This document shows positions 34,526 to 43,224 of a DNA stretch of 64,000 nucleotides, piece by piece (positions within the stretch are counted from its first letter, which is position 1; each line of letters begins with the position of its first letter). This DNA is from JBALVT01 sp045110675. Lineage in GTDB: Bacteria > Pseudomonadota > Gammaproteobacteria > Pseudomonadales > Halieaceae. The stretch spans positions 31,639-95,638 of the forward strand of contig JBGCGJ010000004.1 of the NCBI GenBank assembly GCA_045110675.1. Reading direction: 5' to 3'. Under the pieces are notes generated by a model, which was not told the origin of the DNA, made no database searches, and saw nothing but the letters and a program-made list of their open reading frames with translations. A program made the position numbers and the translations under genes.

Positions 34526-34565
34526 ACCGCGCGTGCCCTCATTTCGCGCGGTTTGTCTTCTTTTC
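34526..34565 (+). terminator. Rho-independent terminator after the selenoprotein gene
   Basis: ACCGCGCG (34526-34533) and CGCGCGGT (34545-34552) form an 8-bp perfect stem around an 11-nt loop, followed by a T-rich tract (TTGTCTTCTTTTCC). It lies 42 bp after the stop codon, which supports the selenoprotein gene being a functional transcription unit ending there. Confidence 0.85.
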
Positions 34566-34753
34566 CTCCTTTTCGTCGCACTATTGTCTTTTTTTCCTAA
34601 AGTTATCCCCAATATCGTCGCTATGTCTGTTTGGAGGGGTAGCTTCGACTCAAATGAATACCTGGGTCCTAATCTACCTCGCGAGTATAGGCTTGTGAAA
34701 TTCATCCGTTTTCGAATTTTCCTCAGGTCTGCGTGAGTTTTGGAGATTATAAG

Positions 34754-36526
34754 ATGAAAAAAATTCTGGCATGGTTCCGCAAAGATGAAGAGGTTCTGAA
34801 GCAGAAAATCTGTGCACTTGAAAACGAGCTCAAGGCGATTGGTCGTTCACAGGCAGTCATTGAATTTACGCTCGATGGCATTATCCTCGATGCGAACGAA
34901 AATTTTCTCTCTGCCATGGGTTATTCTCGGGAAGAGGTTGTAGGCAAGCACCATCGCATGTTCGCAGAGCCTGCATATGCGAAGAGCGCGGCCTATGCGG
35001 AATTCTGGGAAAAACTTGGTGGCGGAAACTTCGATGCGGCCGAGTATAAGCGAATTGCTAAAGGCGGCAGGGAAGTTTGGATTCAGGCTTCATACAACCC
35101 GATTCTTGGAGCTGACGGGAAACCCTTCAAGGTCGTTAAGTATGCTACGGATGTCACGGAGCAGAAGTTGGTAAATGCCGATTTTGCGGGCCAAATTGAC
35201 GCTGTGAGTAAATCCCAGGCGACAATCGAATTCAATATGGATGGCACCATTATTACCGCCAATGAAAACTTCCTGAAAACGACCGGCTACTCTCTTCAGG
35301 AAGTAGCAGGTAAACATCATAGCATGTTCGCATTGCCAGAATATGCAAAGAGCGCGGAGTACAAGCAGTTTTGGGAAAAACTCAACCGAGGTGAGTTCGA
35401 TGCCGGAGAATACAAGCGATTTGGCAAAGGCGGTAGGGAAGTATGGATACAGGCAAGCTACAACCCGATCTATGATCTCAATGGCAAGCCTTTTAAAGTG
35501 GTGAAGTACGCCACTGATGTCACGGCTCAGAAAGTGATGGCGGAAGCTGTTAAAGAGGTTCTTGATGACACCAAACGGGTGATGTCTTTTGTGGCCGAAG
35601 GAAACCTTCGCCACAGCATGAGGAATACTCACACCGGTGAGTTTGTTGAGTTGAGCGAATTTGTTAACGCCTGTATCGATAAATTAAAGGAAGTGGTTAT
35701 TTCGATTCAGGATGCTTCATCTTCTGTATCGTCCGAAGCCGATCAGATTGCATCTGGCACGCATGCATTGAGCCAGCGCACCGAGGAACAGGCTTCCAGT
35801 CTTGAGGAGACGGCATCGGCAATGGAGCAAATGACTTCAAGTGTGAAACAAAACGCCGACAACGCTATCGAGGCTAATAATCTCGCCGATGGGGCACGCG
35901 AACTGGCTGAAAAAGGCGGCAGTGTCGTAGGCCGCGCAGTGGTCGCCATGAATGAGATTAACCAGGCCAGTCGAAAGATTGAAAACATCACCGGGGTGAT
36001 TGACGAGATCGCTTTCCAGACCAACTTGTTGGCGCTCAATGCCGCTGTTGAGGCGGCTCGCGCGGGGGAGCAGGGGCGCGGATTTGCGGTCGTTGCATCC
36101 GAGGTTCGCAATCTGGCACAGCGAAGTGCAACCGCGGCCAAGGAAATTAAAGATCTTATAGAAAATAGCGTAGAGAAGGTAGACGATGGCACCAAGTTGG
36201 TTGCCGAGTCCGGCAGCACACTGGAGGAAATTGTCAGCTCTTCGACCAAAGTCTCACAGATTATTGCAGAAATAGCGTCCGCCTCTAAGGAGCAAAGTGT
36301 TGGTCTGGATCAGGTTAATACTGCCGTCATGGGGCTGGACGAGATGACTCAGCAAAATGCTGCGTTAGTTGAAGAAGCAGCAGCTTCTAGTAGTATTATG
36401 GGTGAGCGCGCCAGTGCAATGACTGAACTGGTTAACTACTTCCAGATTGATACTGACAATGTTCAGTCTATAAATCAGTCTGGGGGTTCTCTTGAACTTG
36501 TCAGAAGCGCCGGAGAGGGTTTTTAA
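34754..36526 (+). CDS. Soluble double-PAS methyl-accepting chemotaxis protein (BdlA-like)
   Basis: A 590-residue cytosolic chemoreceptor with no membrane segment. Two PAS domains (about residues 32-138 and 154-260) are near copies of each other, sharing NENFL, GKHH, FWEKL and GGREVWIQASYNP, followed by a HAMP-like linker (NLRHSMRNTHTGEF) and the MCP signalling hairpin with IDEIAFQTNLLALNAAVEAA at the tip. There is no C-terminal CheR-binding pentapeptide. The PAS-PAS-MCP plan is that of BdlA of Pseudomonas, which links redox or energy state to biofilm dispersal. ATG at 34754 has GGAG 8 nt upstream; the frame's earlier opening at 34733 is not needed. Confidence 0.9.
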   Translation: MKKILAWFRKDEEVLKQKICALENELKAIGRSQAVIEFTLDGIILDANENFLSAMGYSREEVVGKHHRMFAEPAYAKSAAYAEFWEKLGGGNFDAAEYKRIAKGGREVWIQASYNPILGADGKPFKVVKYATDVTEQKLVNADFAGQIDAVSKSQATIEFNMDGTIITANENFLKTTGYSLQEVAGKHHSMFALPEYAKSAEYKQFWEKLNRGEFDAGEYKRFGKGGREVWIQASYNPIYDLNGKPFKVVKYATDVTAQKVMAEAVKEVLDDTKRVMSFVAEGNLRHSMRNTHTGEFVELSEFVNACIDKLKEVVISIQDASSSVSSEADQIASGTHALSQRTEEQASSLEETASAMEQMTSSVKQNADNAIEANNLADGARELAEKGGSVVGRAVVAMNEINQASRKIENITGVIDEIAFQTNLLALNAAVEAARAGEQGRGFAVVASEVRNLAQRSATAAKEIKDLIENSVEKVDDGTKLVAESGSTLEEIVSSSTKVSQIIAEIASASKEQSVGLDQVNTAVMGLDEMTQQNAALVEEAAASSSIMGERASAMTELVNYFQIDTDNVQSINQSGGSLELVRSAGEGF

Positions 36527-36610
36527 GGCGCTTCTCTCAAATTCATTGGGTAGTGTGGATTTCACTAGCGCTGAGTAAACAGTAAGTAGGTTTTGACGAT
36601 GTTTTTCGTG

Positions 36611-37855
36611 TCAGGGAAAAACAGGAAGCGCGTTGAACATCGACATCACCTCTAACACCCCAATCAGAAGACTGAAGGTCAACACCCCATAGACCAGCGG
36701 TTTGCCCCCCAAAAGACGAAACGGGGAGGCGAGTCTGTTTGAACGCAGCGTTAAGACCAATCGCACAGGTATCACAAAATAGCCGAATATCATGACTAGG
36801 CCGGCGTAACCGATGGCCACAATAAAGCCGTGTGGAAAAAATAAACACACCAACGCCGGTGGCCCAAATGAAATTAACAGGGTTTTCAGCCGCCCTGCGC
36901 CTTCATTATCAAAGCCAAAAGCATCTGCGATGTAGTCAAACATGCAAAGACCGATGGCTGACAAGGAAGACGCCACTGCGAAATTGGAAAACAAGTTCAG
37001 CAGTAGCCCCATGTTTTGGCTATTTGTATCGCTGACTATCTGAAAGCCGGCCACCAGATCTCCAACATTGCCGCCCGCATCAATAATCGGCACGAAAGCG
37101 CTGCGCGATAGCGTGCCAAATGCCACCAGCATCCAGATTAGATAAAGCCCTAGAGTGATCAGCGTTCCAAACAGCACACAGCGATGAACGATCCTGGGTT
37201 GTGGTCCGTAGTACTTCACCAGCGACGGGATCAGTCCGGCAAATCCAAAGGAAGTCAAAAAATAAGGCAGGGCGGCCCAGATGTATCGACTGTACTGCTC
37301 GCCCTGCACCTCATCATTCAACAACCTGGGAATCTCCACATGCAGCAGCAGACCGGAGTTGAACATCAGGTAGCTGCCGGCCATACCCAGCATTAACATG
37401 GTGCAAATTCGACTCACCAGAGTCGTGCCAAGCCAGGTGAGTGTGGCAAAAAAGACGGCGATCAATACACTGGAAACACCCTGGGGAACTGGGCTTTCGC
37501 TGCCGGTTATGGCGATCAGAGTGTGGTTGACGATGTTACCCCCGGCGCTGATATAGGCGTAGATCAGAATGTACATTAGAAAAGCTTGGCCGATCGTATT
37601 TGCCAGATTCCAATTGTCTCCGAGGATTCCCTTCACAATGGTGTGGAAGCTGGCGCCTCGGGGAAAGACCAGCGTGGCTTCCAGTAGCATCAATGCGCCG
37701 AGATAGCTGAGTAACCAAACCGCAATCAGGCAGACCACTGTCCAGGGAAACCACATTCCCGCAGAGACAATCGGCAGGGAAAAAATGCCGGCACCAATGG
37801 TGGCGCTGGTGACCAGCACTACACCGTGAAATACGGGAGGTGATTGATTATTCAT
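36611..37855 (-). CDS. Aromatic amino acid permease, HAAAP (TyrP/Mtr) family
   Basis: An eleven-helix inner-membrane transporter of 414 residues. The family signatures are the first helix ATIGAGIFSLPIVSAGMWFP, the second-helix LLSYLGALMLLEATLVFPRGASFHT and PYFLTSFGFAGLIPSLVKYY. HAAAP permeases take up tyrosine, tryptophan or related amino acids with protons. Substrate cannot be chosen between these from the sequence. It is convergent with the chemoreceptor gene and stands alone. Confidence 0.88.
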   Translation of the reverse strand: MNNQSPPVFHGVVLVTSATIGAGIFSLPIVSAGMWFPWTVVCLIAVWLLSYLGALMLLEATLVFPRGASFHTIVKGILGDNWNLANTIGQAFLMYILIYAYISAGGNIVNHTLIAITGSESPVPQGVSSVLIAVFFATLTWLGTTLVSRICTMLMLGMAGSYLMFNSGLLLHVEIPRLLNDEVQGEQYSRYIWAALPYFLTSFGFAGLIPSLVKYYGPQPRIVHRCVLFGTLITLGLYLIWMLVAFGTLSRSAFVPIIDAGGNVGDLVAGFQIVSDTNSQNMGLLLNLFSNFAVASSLSAIGLCMFDYIADAFGFDNEGAGRLKTLLISFGPPALVCLFFPHGFIVAIGYAGLVMIFGYFVIPVRLVLTLRSNRLASPFRLLGGKPLVYGVLTFSLLIGVLEVMSMFNALPVFP

Positions 37856-37872
37856 GACAGTGCATCAGCACC

Positions 37873-38091
37873 CTAGAGTAAGAATTTACTCGTCCTCCGG
37901 TTTGCTGAGCTTTCTTTTCTTCTCAGGAGCTGTTCTACATACCATTTTTTCTCGTCTCGGACCGTGACTTTTTCCGAGCGGATGGCTCGTGCTTCGACGA
38001 TGGCCGGGTTATCAGGGTTTCCTGAAACATGAGGCACCAGTGCCATTTGCTCTGGTTTGGGTTGGTAAGGTTTGTAGGGAGATTTTGCCAT
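37873..38091 (-). CDS. Small basic hypothetical protein
   Basis: A 72-residue product I do not recognise. It begins MAKSPYKPYQPKPEQMALVP and is rich in Lys, Arg and Pro with a helical, charged middle (ARAIRSEKVTVRDEKKWYVEQ). The frame could start 11 codons earlier. Near the stop an alternative frame reads RKLSKPEDE, so a one-base shift at an A-rich run may have changed the true C-terminus. It lies upstream of, and is read in the same direction as, the permease. Confidence 0.5.
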   Translation of the reverse strand: MAKSPYKPYQPKPEQMALVPHVSGNPDNPAIVEARAIRSEKVTVRDEKKWYVEQLLRRKESSANRRTSKFLL

Positions 38092-38305
38092 GGCAGACCC
38101 ATTCAGACGTGCGCTTCTGAGCAATCATAATGCCACTAAATCTGCGATTCGCAAGTTGATAGTTGAACTGACGCTGAGGCGGCGCCCGCATTTGCCTTCT
38201 CGATTGCGGTTTCGCGTTTTTAGCGACCAAACCCGTTGTCAATTCGATGACTTGTACACCTCGGGCTGCTAAAGTGCGCAGCTTATTTTGCAACATCGAA
38301 TCGAT

Positions 38306-39523
38306 ATGAAATTTTTCCAGCTAGCACTGGCCTGCTTATTGTCTTTGGTATTGACGGCCTGCTTCCATGTCCAACTCAGAGGCTCCGTCGGCGGAGGCAC
38401 TCTGAGCATTGCCCCATTGCGTGACGCAGACACGGTGTTGGCAACGGCAAATTCGCTGACTCCGGATGATTTACTGAATATTTGGGGGCAGGATTTCTGG
38501 GATGAACAGCCGTCTCTGGTGCGCCTCGCTTTCGTGGGTGTTACTACACCAGAAACGGCCGCTATCGATGCCAGCGCCCTCTATTTAGTTACTGCCACAG
38601 GAGGAGAGGACTTTGACACCGATTTAACACTCGGTTTGAGTTCAAATCCCGAGCCCGTCCAGGGTAGTTGGCACGCAATTGTCCCCGGCCAGCGAATTCT
38701 GGATGGCAATGTGAAGGTTTCAGCGTTGACGGAGGCGTTGTACCAGCAATTTACGGCTCGAATCGACGAGTGGACCGACGCCGAATTGATGGAGCGATTG
38801 AATGCGGCCGCTGAACTGGTGGTGCGAGATCTCGATGAAGATGGGGATGTTGACTACCAAGATGTGTTGGACTGGAATCGCACTTTTGACGGCGCTGCTT
38901 ATTTGGGCGACTTGTCGGCTGTCGATTCTCTATCTGCATCGATCACTAGTGGTCAGCCAGCCAGCATGCTCAACGCCCAAGCAAAAATGGTTCTGGGCAA
39001 TCATACGGTGATGATGGAGTTTGATGCAGGCACTGTTACCGTTGAAACGCTCAACTGGGATTCCCCCATTACTGCAGCGAATTTTTTGCGCTATGTGAAA
39101 GATGGGTTTTACGACGATGTTATGGTTCATCGTGCGATACAAGGGTTCATGATACAAATGGGCTTTGTCAGCCATCTGGGCTTGGATGACGATGGTCTGG
39201 TGGTGTGGGAGGTCAAAACCCCAGGGCCATCCATTGTGAATGAGTCCAGTAATGGTCTGTCGAACGAGCGCGGTACGCTGTCCATGGCCCGCACCAGTGA
39301 TCCCGACAGCGCCGCTGCGCAGTTTTTTATCAACCAGGTCGACAATCGGTTTTTGGATAACGGTTCATCGAACAATCCCGATGGTTACGCGGTATTTGCC
39401 CGGGTATTATCGGGAATGGAAGTTGTCGACAGCATTGCCGGTGAGCCCACGACCATCGTGCGCGGGATCGGTAGCGATGTACCCCGCCGTGGGGTGCGAC
39501 TCGAATCCAGCACACTGCAATAG
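38306..39523 (+). CDS. Cyclophilin-type peptidyl-prolyl isomerase lipoprotein
   Basis: A ~405-residue lipoprotein: signal peptide with lipobox LTAC, a ~200-residue N-terminal region with a Ca-binding EF-hand/dockerin-like loop (RDLDEDGDVDYQD), and a C-terminal cyclophilin domain (TVTVETLNWDSPITAANFLR, VHRAIQGFMIQMG, AAAQFFINQVDNRFLD, GYAVFARVLSGMEVVD). The catalytic Arg of cyclophilins is present in VHRAIQGF. It likely assists protein folding at the outer-membrane/periplasm side. ATG at 38306 gives a compact signal peptide; six codons of upstream frame are unsupported. Confidence 0.85.
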   Translation: MKFFQLALACLLSLVLTACFHVQLRGSVGGGTLSIAPLRDADTVLATANSLTPDDLLNIWGQDFWDEQPSLVRLAFVGVTTPETAAIDASALYLVTATGGEDFDTDLTLGLSSNPEPVQGSWHAIVPGQRILDGNVKVSALTEALYQQFTARIDEWTDAELMERLNAAAELVVRDLDEDGDVDYQDVLDWNRTFDGAAYLGDLSAVDSLSASITSGQPASMLNAQAKMVLGNHTVMMEFDAGTVTVETLNWDSPITAANFLRYVKDGFYDDVMVHRAIQGFMIQMGFVSHLGLDDDGLVVWEVKTPGPSIVNESSNGLSNERGTLSMARTSDPDSAAAQFFINQVDNRFLDNGSSNNPDGYAVFARVLSGMEVVDSIAGEPTTIVRGIGSDVPRRGVRLESSTLQ

Positions 39524-39563
39524 CACTTCTGTCTTCTGGCGCAGCCCAACCGTTGCGATGGCC

Positions 39564-40352
39564 TCAGGCGTCTATACTGGCGCCCATAGCGGCGTGCACT
39601 AGGCCGCCGTCGACAGTGATAGTGTCTCCGACCACATAGTCTCCCGCGCGGCTTGCCAGATAGATTGCAGCACCGGCCATATCTTCGGCGACACCAATAC
39701 GCCCTGAAGGTATCGATGCGGCTACCTCGGCCCCATGATCTCGAGCGGCACGATTCATCTCCGATGGAAACGCTCCGGGCGCTATGGAAGTTACGTTAAT
39801 ATGATCACTCACCAGGCGAGCCGCCAGGCGTTTGGTTAGATAAATCAGCGCCGATTTGGAAGCGTGGTAACTGTAAGTGTCCCAGGGATTCAAGCGTTGC
39901 CCGTCGATGGACGTAATGTTGATTACCTTGGCGGGCGCGTTGTGGCTAGCGCCGGCTTTCAGGGACGTGTGCAAGGCCTGCAGGAGGAAGAACGGCGACT
40001 TCAGATTCAGATCCATCACCTTGTCCCAACCCTGTTCAGAGAATTCCTCAAACGGCACTCCCCAGGCGGCACCGGCGTTATTGACCAGAATGTCCAGTTT
40101 CGATTCCGCATTGGCGAAGGCGGTAGCCAAGGCTTTGCAGCCATCGACTGTACTGACATCTTGTGGCAATGAAATACACTTTGGCCCCAGTTCGCTGGCG
40201 ACAGCATCGCAGACATCAGCCTTCCGGGACGATATGTAAACGGTGGCTCCCTGGGCGATGAAACCCTCAGCAATCATCCTGCCAATTCCGCGCGAGCCTC
40301 CTGTAACGAGTGCGATCTTGCCATCCAGCGAAAAAAGTTTTGAGGTATCCAT
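39564..40352 (-). CDS. SDR-family oxidoreductase (3-oxoacyl-ACP reductase-like)
   Basis: Classical SDR of 262 residues. It has VTGGSRGIGRMIAEGF, LVNNAGAAWG, catalytic Ser in NITSIDGQRL, SYHASK (Tyr-Lys), and the C-terminal DTITVDGGLVHA signature of FabG-like enzymes. Start MDTSKLF at 40352 is the usual N-terminus; 21 extra codons upstream carry no family similarity. Likely NAD(P)H-dependent reductase of a hydroxy- or keto-acyl substrate. Divergent from recA with 265 bp between. Confidence 0.85.
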   Translation of the reverse strand: MDTSKLFSLDGKIALVTGGSRGIGRMIAEGFIAQGATVYISSRKADVCDAVASELGPKCISLPQDVSTVDGCKALATAFANAESKLDILVNNAGAAWGVPFEEFSEQGWDKVMDLNLKSPFFLLQALHTSLKAGASHNAPAKVINITSIDGQRLNPWDTYSYHASKSALIYLTKRLAARLVSDHINVTSIAPGAFPSEMNRAARDHGAEVAASIPSGRIGVAEDMAGAAIYLASRAGDYVVGDTITVDGGLVHAAMGASIDA

Positions 40353-40481
40353 AACGCGTATCCAGGTAATTTGATGAGCTGCGGATAGTAGCAAAGAGTG
40401 GCTTGCAACCGCCATTCTTGAGCAACCTGTCGCCTAATCAGGCATGTCTTTTTGCTGCCTTAATTTAATTGAATTTTGCGC

Positions 40482-40520
40482 TTGCAATTCATTTTCAATG
40501 CACTGATTATATATACAGTA
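40482..40520 (+). promoter_or_regulatory. recA promoter with LexA-like SOS box over the -10
   Basis: The palindromic CTGATTATATATACAG (40503-40518) differs from the LexA consensus CTGT-N8-ACAG at one base, and the flanks (AC..TA) also fit. A -35 TTGCAA at 40482-40487 with a 17-nt spacer leads to a -10 GATTAT at 40505-40510, so the repressor would sit directly on the promoter. SOS control of recA is expected in this group. Confidence 0.7.
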
Positions 40521-40617
40521 GTTTGCTGTATAGACATCGCACGAAGCTAGGCAAGAAACTACGCAAGCACAAGCGACACAACGCAACATAACAGCAGCAT
40601 AAAAAGAGGATTCACAA

Positions 40618-41679
40618 ATGGATGCCAATAAGGGAAAAGCGCTAGAAGCGGCTCTGGGTCAAATTGATCGTCAGTTCGGTAAGGGTACGGTCATGCGAAT
40701 GGGGGATAAAGAGCGGGTCACCATGCCTTCTATTTCTACCGGTTCCCTGGGTCTGGACATCGCTTTGGGCATAGGCGGGCTTCCAAAGGGGCGTATTTGT
40801 GAGATCTATGGTCCTGAGTCTTCGGGTAAGACAACCCTGACCCTGCAAGTGATAGCCGAAGCTCAGAAACAAGGTGGTACAGCCGCTTTTATTGATGCCG
40901 AGCACGCACTGGATCCAGATTATGCAGAGAAACTGGGTGTAAAGATCGATGACCTGATTGTCTCCCAGCCAGATACGGGCGAGCAGGCGCTGGAAGTGAC
41001 TGAAATGCTGGTACGTTCCGGCGCGGTAGACGTCCTGGTAGTCGACTCCGTGGCGGCACTGGTACCCAAGGCAGAGATAGAAGGCGAAATGGGTGCGTCC
41101 CATGTGGGATTGCAGGCCAGATTGCTAAGTCAGGCCATGCGCAAACTCACAGGTACTATTAAGCAGACCAACTGCCTGGTGATCTTCATCAACCAGATCC
41201 GTATGAAAATTGGGGTGATGTTTGGCAGTCCCGAAACCACCACTGGTGGTAATGCACTGAAGTTCTACTCATCAGTTCGCCTGGATATCCGCCGCATTGG
41301 CGCGGTTAAAAACGGCGATGAAATTATCGGCAACGAGACGCGGGTGAAAGTGGTGAAGAACAAGGTTTCACCTCCCTTCAAGCAGGCTGAATTCCAGATT
41401 ATGTACGGCCAGGGTATTTACCATATGGGCGAAGTGATCGACTGGGGTGTCAAACTTGGACTGGTTGACAAGTCAGGCGCCTGGTACGCCTATAAGGGCG
41501 ATAAGATAGGGCAGGGCAAGGCTAATTCCGCCAAATTCCTGGAAGATAATCCCGCAGTTTCAAGTGAGATTGAATCCTTGATTCGCAAGCAGTTGCTCAG
41601 TCCGGATGAACCCGCCTCGGAAGAACCCGCATCCGAAGACATTGCGCCTGCGATTGAGGCCGGTGTCGAGAAAGCCTAG
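40618..41679 (+). CDS. recA: Recombinase RecA
   Basis: Homologous recombination and SOS co-protease of 353 residues. Walker A EIYGPESSGKTTLTLQV, Walker B VDVLVVDSVAALVPKAEIEG, the L1/L2 loops (MGASHVGLQARLLSQAMRKL, FGSPETTTGGNALKFY) and the DNA-pairing GIYHMGEVIDWG stretch are all normal. The C-terminal tail is acidic with a short repeated PASEEPASED. ATG at 40618 has GAGGA upstream. Followed by a terminator and recX. Confidence 0.98.
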   Translation: MDANKGKALEAALGQIDRQFGKGTVMRMGDKERVTMPSISTGSLGLDIALGIGGLPKGRICEIYGPESSGKTTLTLQVIAEAQKQGGTAAFIDAEHALDPDYAEKLGVKIDDLIVSQPDTGEQALEVTEMLVRSGAVDVLVVDSVAALVPKAEIEGEMGASHVGLQARLLSQAMRKLTGTIKQTNCLVIFINQIRMKIGVMFGSPETTTGGNALKFYSSVRLDIRRIGAVKNGDEIIGNETRVKVVKNKVSPPFKQAEFQIMYGQGIYHMGEVIDWGVKLGLVDKSGAWYAYKGDKIGQGKANSAKFLEDNPAVSSEIESLIRKQLLSPDEPASEEPASEDIAPAIEAGVEKA

Positions 41680-41704
41680 TTCTTTCATGACTATTTTTGC
41701 TTCA

Positions 41705-41753
41705 GACGTCGGGGTAATCCACCTATCCCACACTCACCCCGGCGTCTTCTTTT
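41705..41753 (+). terminator. Attenuating terminator between recA and recX
   Basis: GACGTCGGGGT (41705-41715) pairs with ACCCCGGCGTC (41736-41746) in an 11-bp stem, one G-T pair, around a 20-nt loop, followed by TTCTTTT. The recX ATG begins 10 bp after the stem. Partial readthrough of such a terminator is how recX is kept low in E. coli. Confidence 0.85.
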
Positions 41754-41756
41754 ATC

Positions 41757-42251
41757 ATGACTGATTTCGATTCCGTTTACTTCGATGAAGACCTTGCTCA
41801 CAAGGACGTCGAAGAAATAAATCCCGCTGACGTTAGACTCGCTGCCATGAACCTCTTGGCCCGGCGTGAACATACCATTCGCGAGTTAAGGCAGAAACTC
41901 AAACGAAGATTTTCAGATGTAGAGCTGATCGACAATGAGCTCATACGGCTGACCGATGAAAATTTGCAAAGTGATGCCCGGTTTGCGGAGAGTTTTGTAT
42001 TTGAGCGCAGCAATCGCGGCTATGGGCTTATGCGAGTACAACAAGAGATGAGGGAAAAGGGGCTGTCTGAGAGTGAAATTAGCCTGGCAGTCAAAAATGC
42101 AGAAATTGACTGGCCGGCAATCGCTCAGGATGTGTATAAAAAGAAGTACGGCGACTCGCCAGCATCAGATTTAAATGACAAAGCCAAGCGGGTGCGCTTC
42201 ATGCAATATCGAGGTTTCGATCGAGAGGACTACCAGCGCTTTTTAACCTAG
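41757..42251 (+). CDS. recX: Regulatory protein RecX
   Basis: A 164-residue all-helical inhibitor of RecA filament growth. RecX features: LAAMNLLARREHTIRELRQKL, LTDENLQSDARFAESFV, NRGYGLMRVQQEMREKGLS and the C-terminal KRVRFMQYRGFDREDYQRFL. There is no Shine-Dalgarno, because the region before the ATG is the T-run of the recA terminator, so translation may be weak or coupled in an unusual way. It converges with the acyl-CoA dehydrogenase gene 2 bp away. Confidence 0.95.
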   Translation: MTDFDSVYFDEDLAHKDVEEINPADVRLAAMNLLARREHTIRELRQKLKRRFSDVELIDNELIRLTDENLQSDARFAESFVFERSNRGYGLMRVQQEMREKGLSESEISLAVKNAEIDWPAIAQDVYKKKYGDSPASDLNDKAKRVRFMQYRGFDREDYQRFLT

Positions 42252-42253
42252 TC

Positions 42254-43204
42254 CTACTTGGTTGTAGCGATAAAGTCCCAGGCGTTGTCGGCGCCCAATG
42301 TATATATGTGATGCCCCAATAGGGATTGCCAGTAGGTTTCATTGCCGTATTCGTCTCTCCAGGACCACAACCGCCTGGTGAAGTGGTGTAGACGATGCTC
42401 ATGAGTAAAGCCCATAGCGCCGTGAAGCTGATGTGCTATCTCGGTGATCACGGTAATTGCCTCTCCGATTCTACTCTTGCCTGCCGCCACTTCTAGACCG
42501 AAGCGGGCTTCACCAATCGACTCTACGGCACCATCGCAGGCCCGGGTAGCGGCGGCTAACTCTGCCGCAGCCACGGCCAGGTTGTGTTGTACAGCCTGAA
42601 ACTTGCCAATAGCCCGGCCAAATTGCTGGCGTTCTGCCACATAGTTTATTGTCATCTCCAGCAGGGTCTGCAGGGCGCCTACACTCAGACTCATTCGAGA
42701 CAGTGCCATTAACTCATAAGGCTTCTCGTCGCATGAAATCTGGGTGAAATTTCCTGTTGAGACCCCGCGAGGTTCAAAAGCAATGTTTGATCCCACGCTT
42801 GAAGATTCAATTGAAATTTCAAATAACTCATTTTTTCGAGTCACACCCAGATGGTGAGTGGAGGACTGAAACCAGGGTAGGGCGGTGATTTGGTCGCCAA
42901 TCTTTTCGCCAATTGTGATGATCTCATTACTCTGGTTATTGAGCCAACGGTTGCCCAGCAGTGTTTCGGCCAGGGGGAGTGGCACCGCGTATCGGCCTGC
43001 GACGCGTAGTATGGCGAATACATCGGCCAACTCAGCACCGCTGTCTGTATTAGCGAGCAAGTGAAATCCATTTTCGCAGAGTATCTCCCACAACTGTGAG
43101 GAAAACTCGCCGCGCTCGGCCCTGTCCAGTGCATTTTTGTCCACGGCGTCGGAAAAAATTCTATTGACGTTATCCGTGAGTAAGGCCTGCATTTCTTTTT
43201 CCAT
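42254..43204 (-). CDS. Short acyl-CoA dehydrogenase-like protein (probable non-catalytic partner)
   Basis: A 316-residue acyl-CoA dehydrogenase fold. The C-terminal half is clear (SRMSLSVGALQTLLEMTI, ERQQFGRAIGKFQAVQH, HQLHGAMGFTHEHRLHHFTR), whereas the N-terminal half is shorter than normal and the FAD-contacting MSEPGSGSD motif is missing. It lies 20 bp behind a 394-residue acyl-CoA dehydrogenase on the same strand, so the two probably form an alpha2beta2 heterotetramer like those acting on steroid or terpenoid side chains. Confidence 0.82.
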   Translation of the reverse strand: MEKEMQALLTDNVNRIFSDAVDKNALDRAERGEFSSQLWEILCENGFHLLANTDSGAELADVFAILRVAGRYAVPLPLAETLLGNRWLNNQSNEIITIGEKIGDQITALPWFQSSTHHLGVTRKNELFEISIESSSVGSNIAFEPRGVSTGNFTQISCDEKPYELMALSRMSLSVGALQTLLEMTINYVAERQQFGRAIGKFQAVQHNLAVAAAELAAATRACDGAVESIGEARFGLEVAAGKSRIGEAITVITEIAHQLHGAMGFTHEHRLHHFTRRLWSWRDEYGNETYWQSLLGHHIYTLGADNAWDFIATTK

Positions 43205-43224
43205 TTTCCCTTCTGCTCCCCTTG

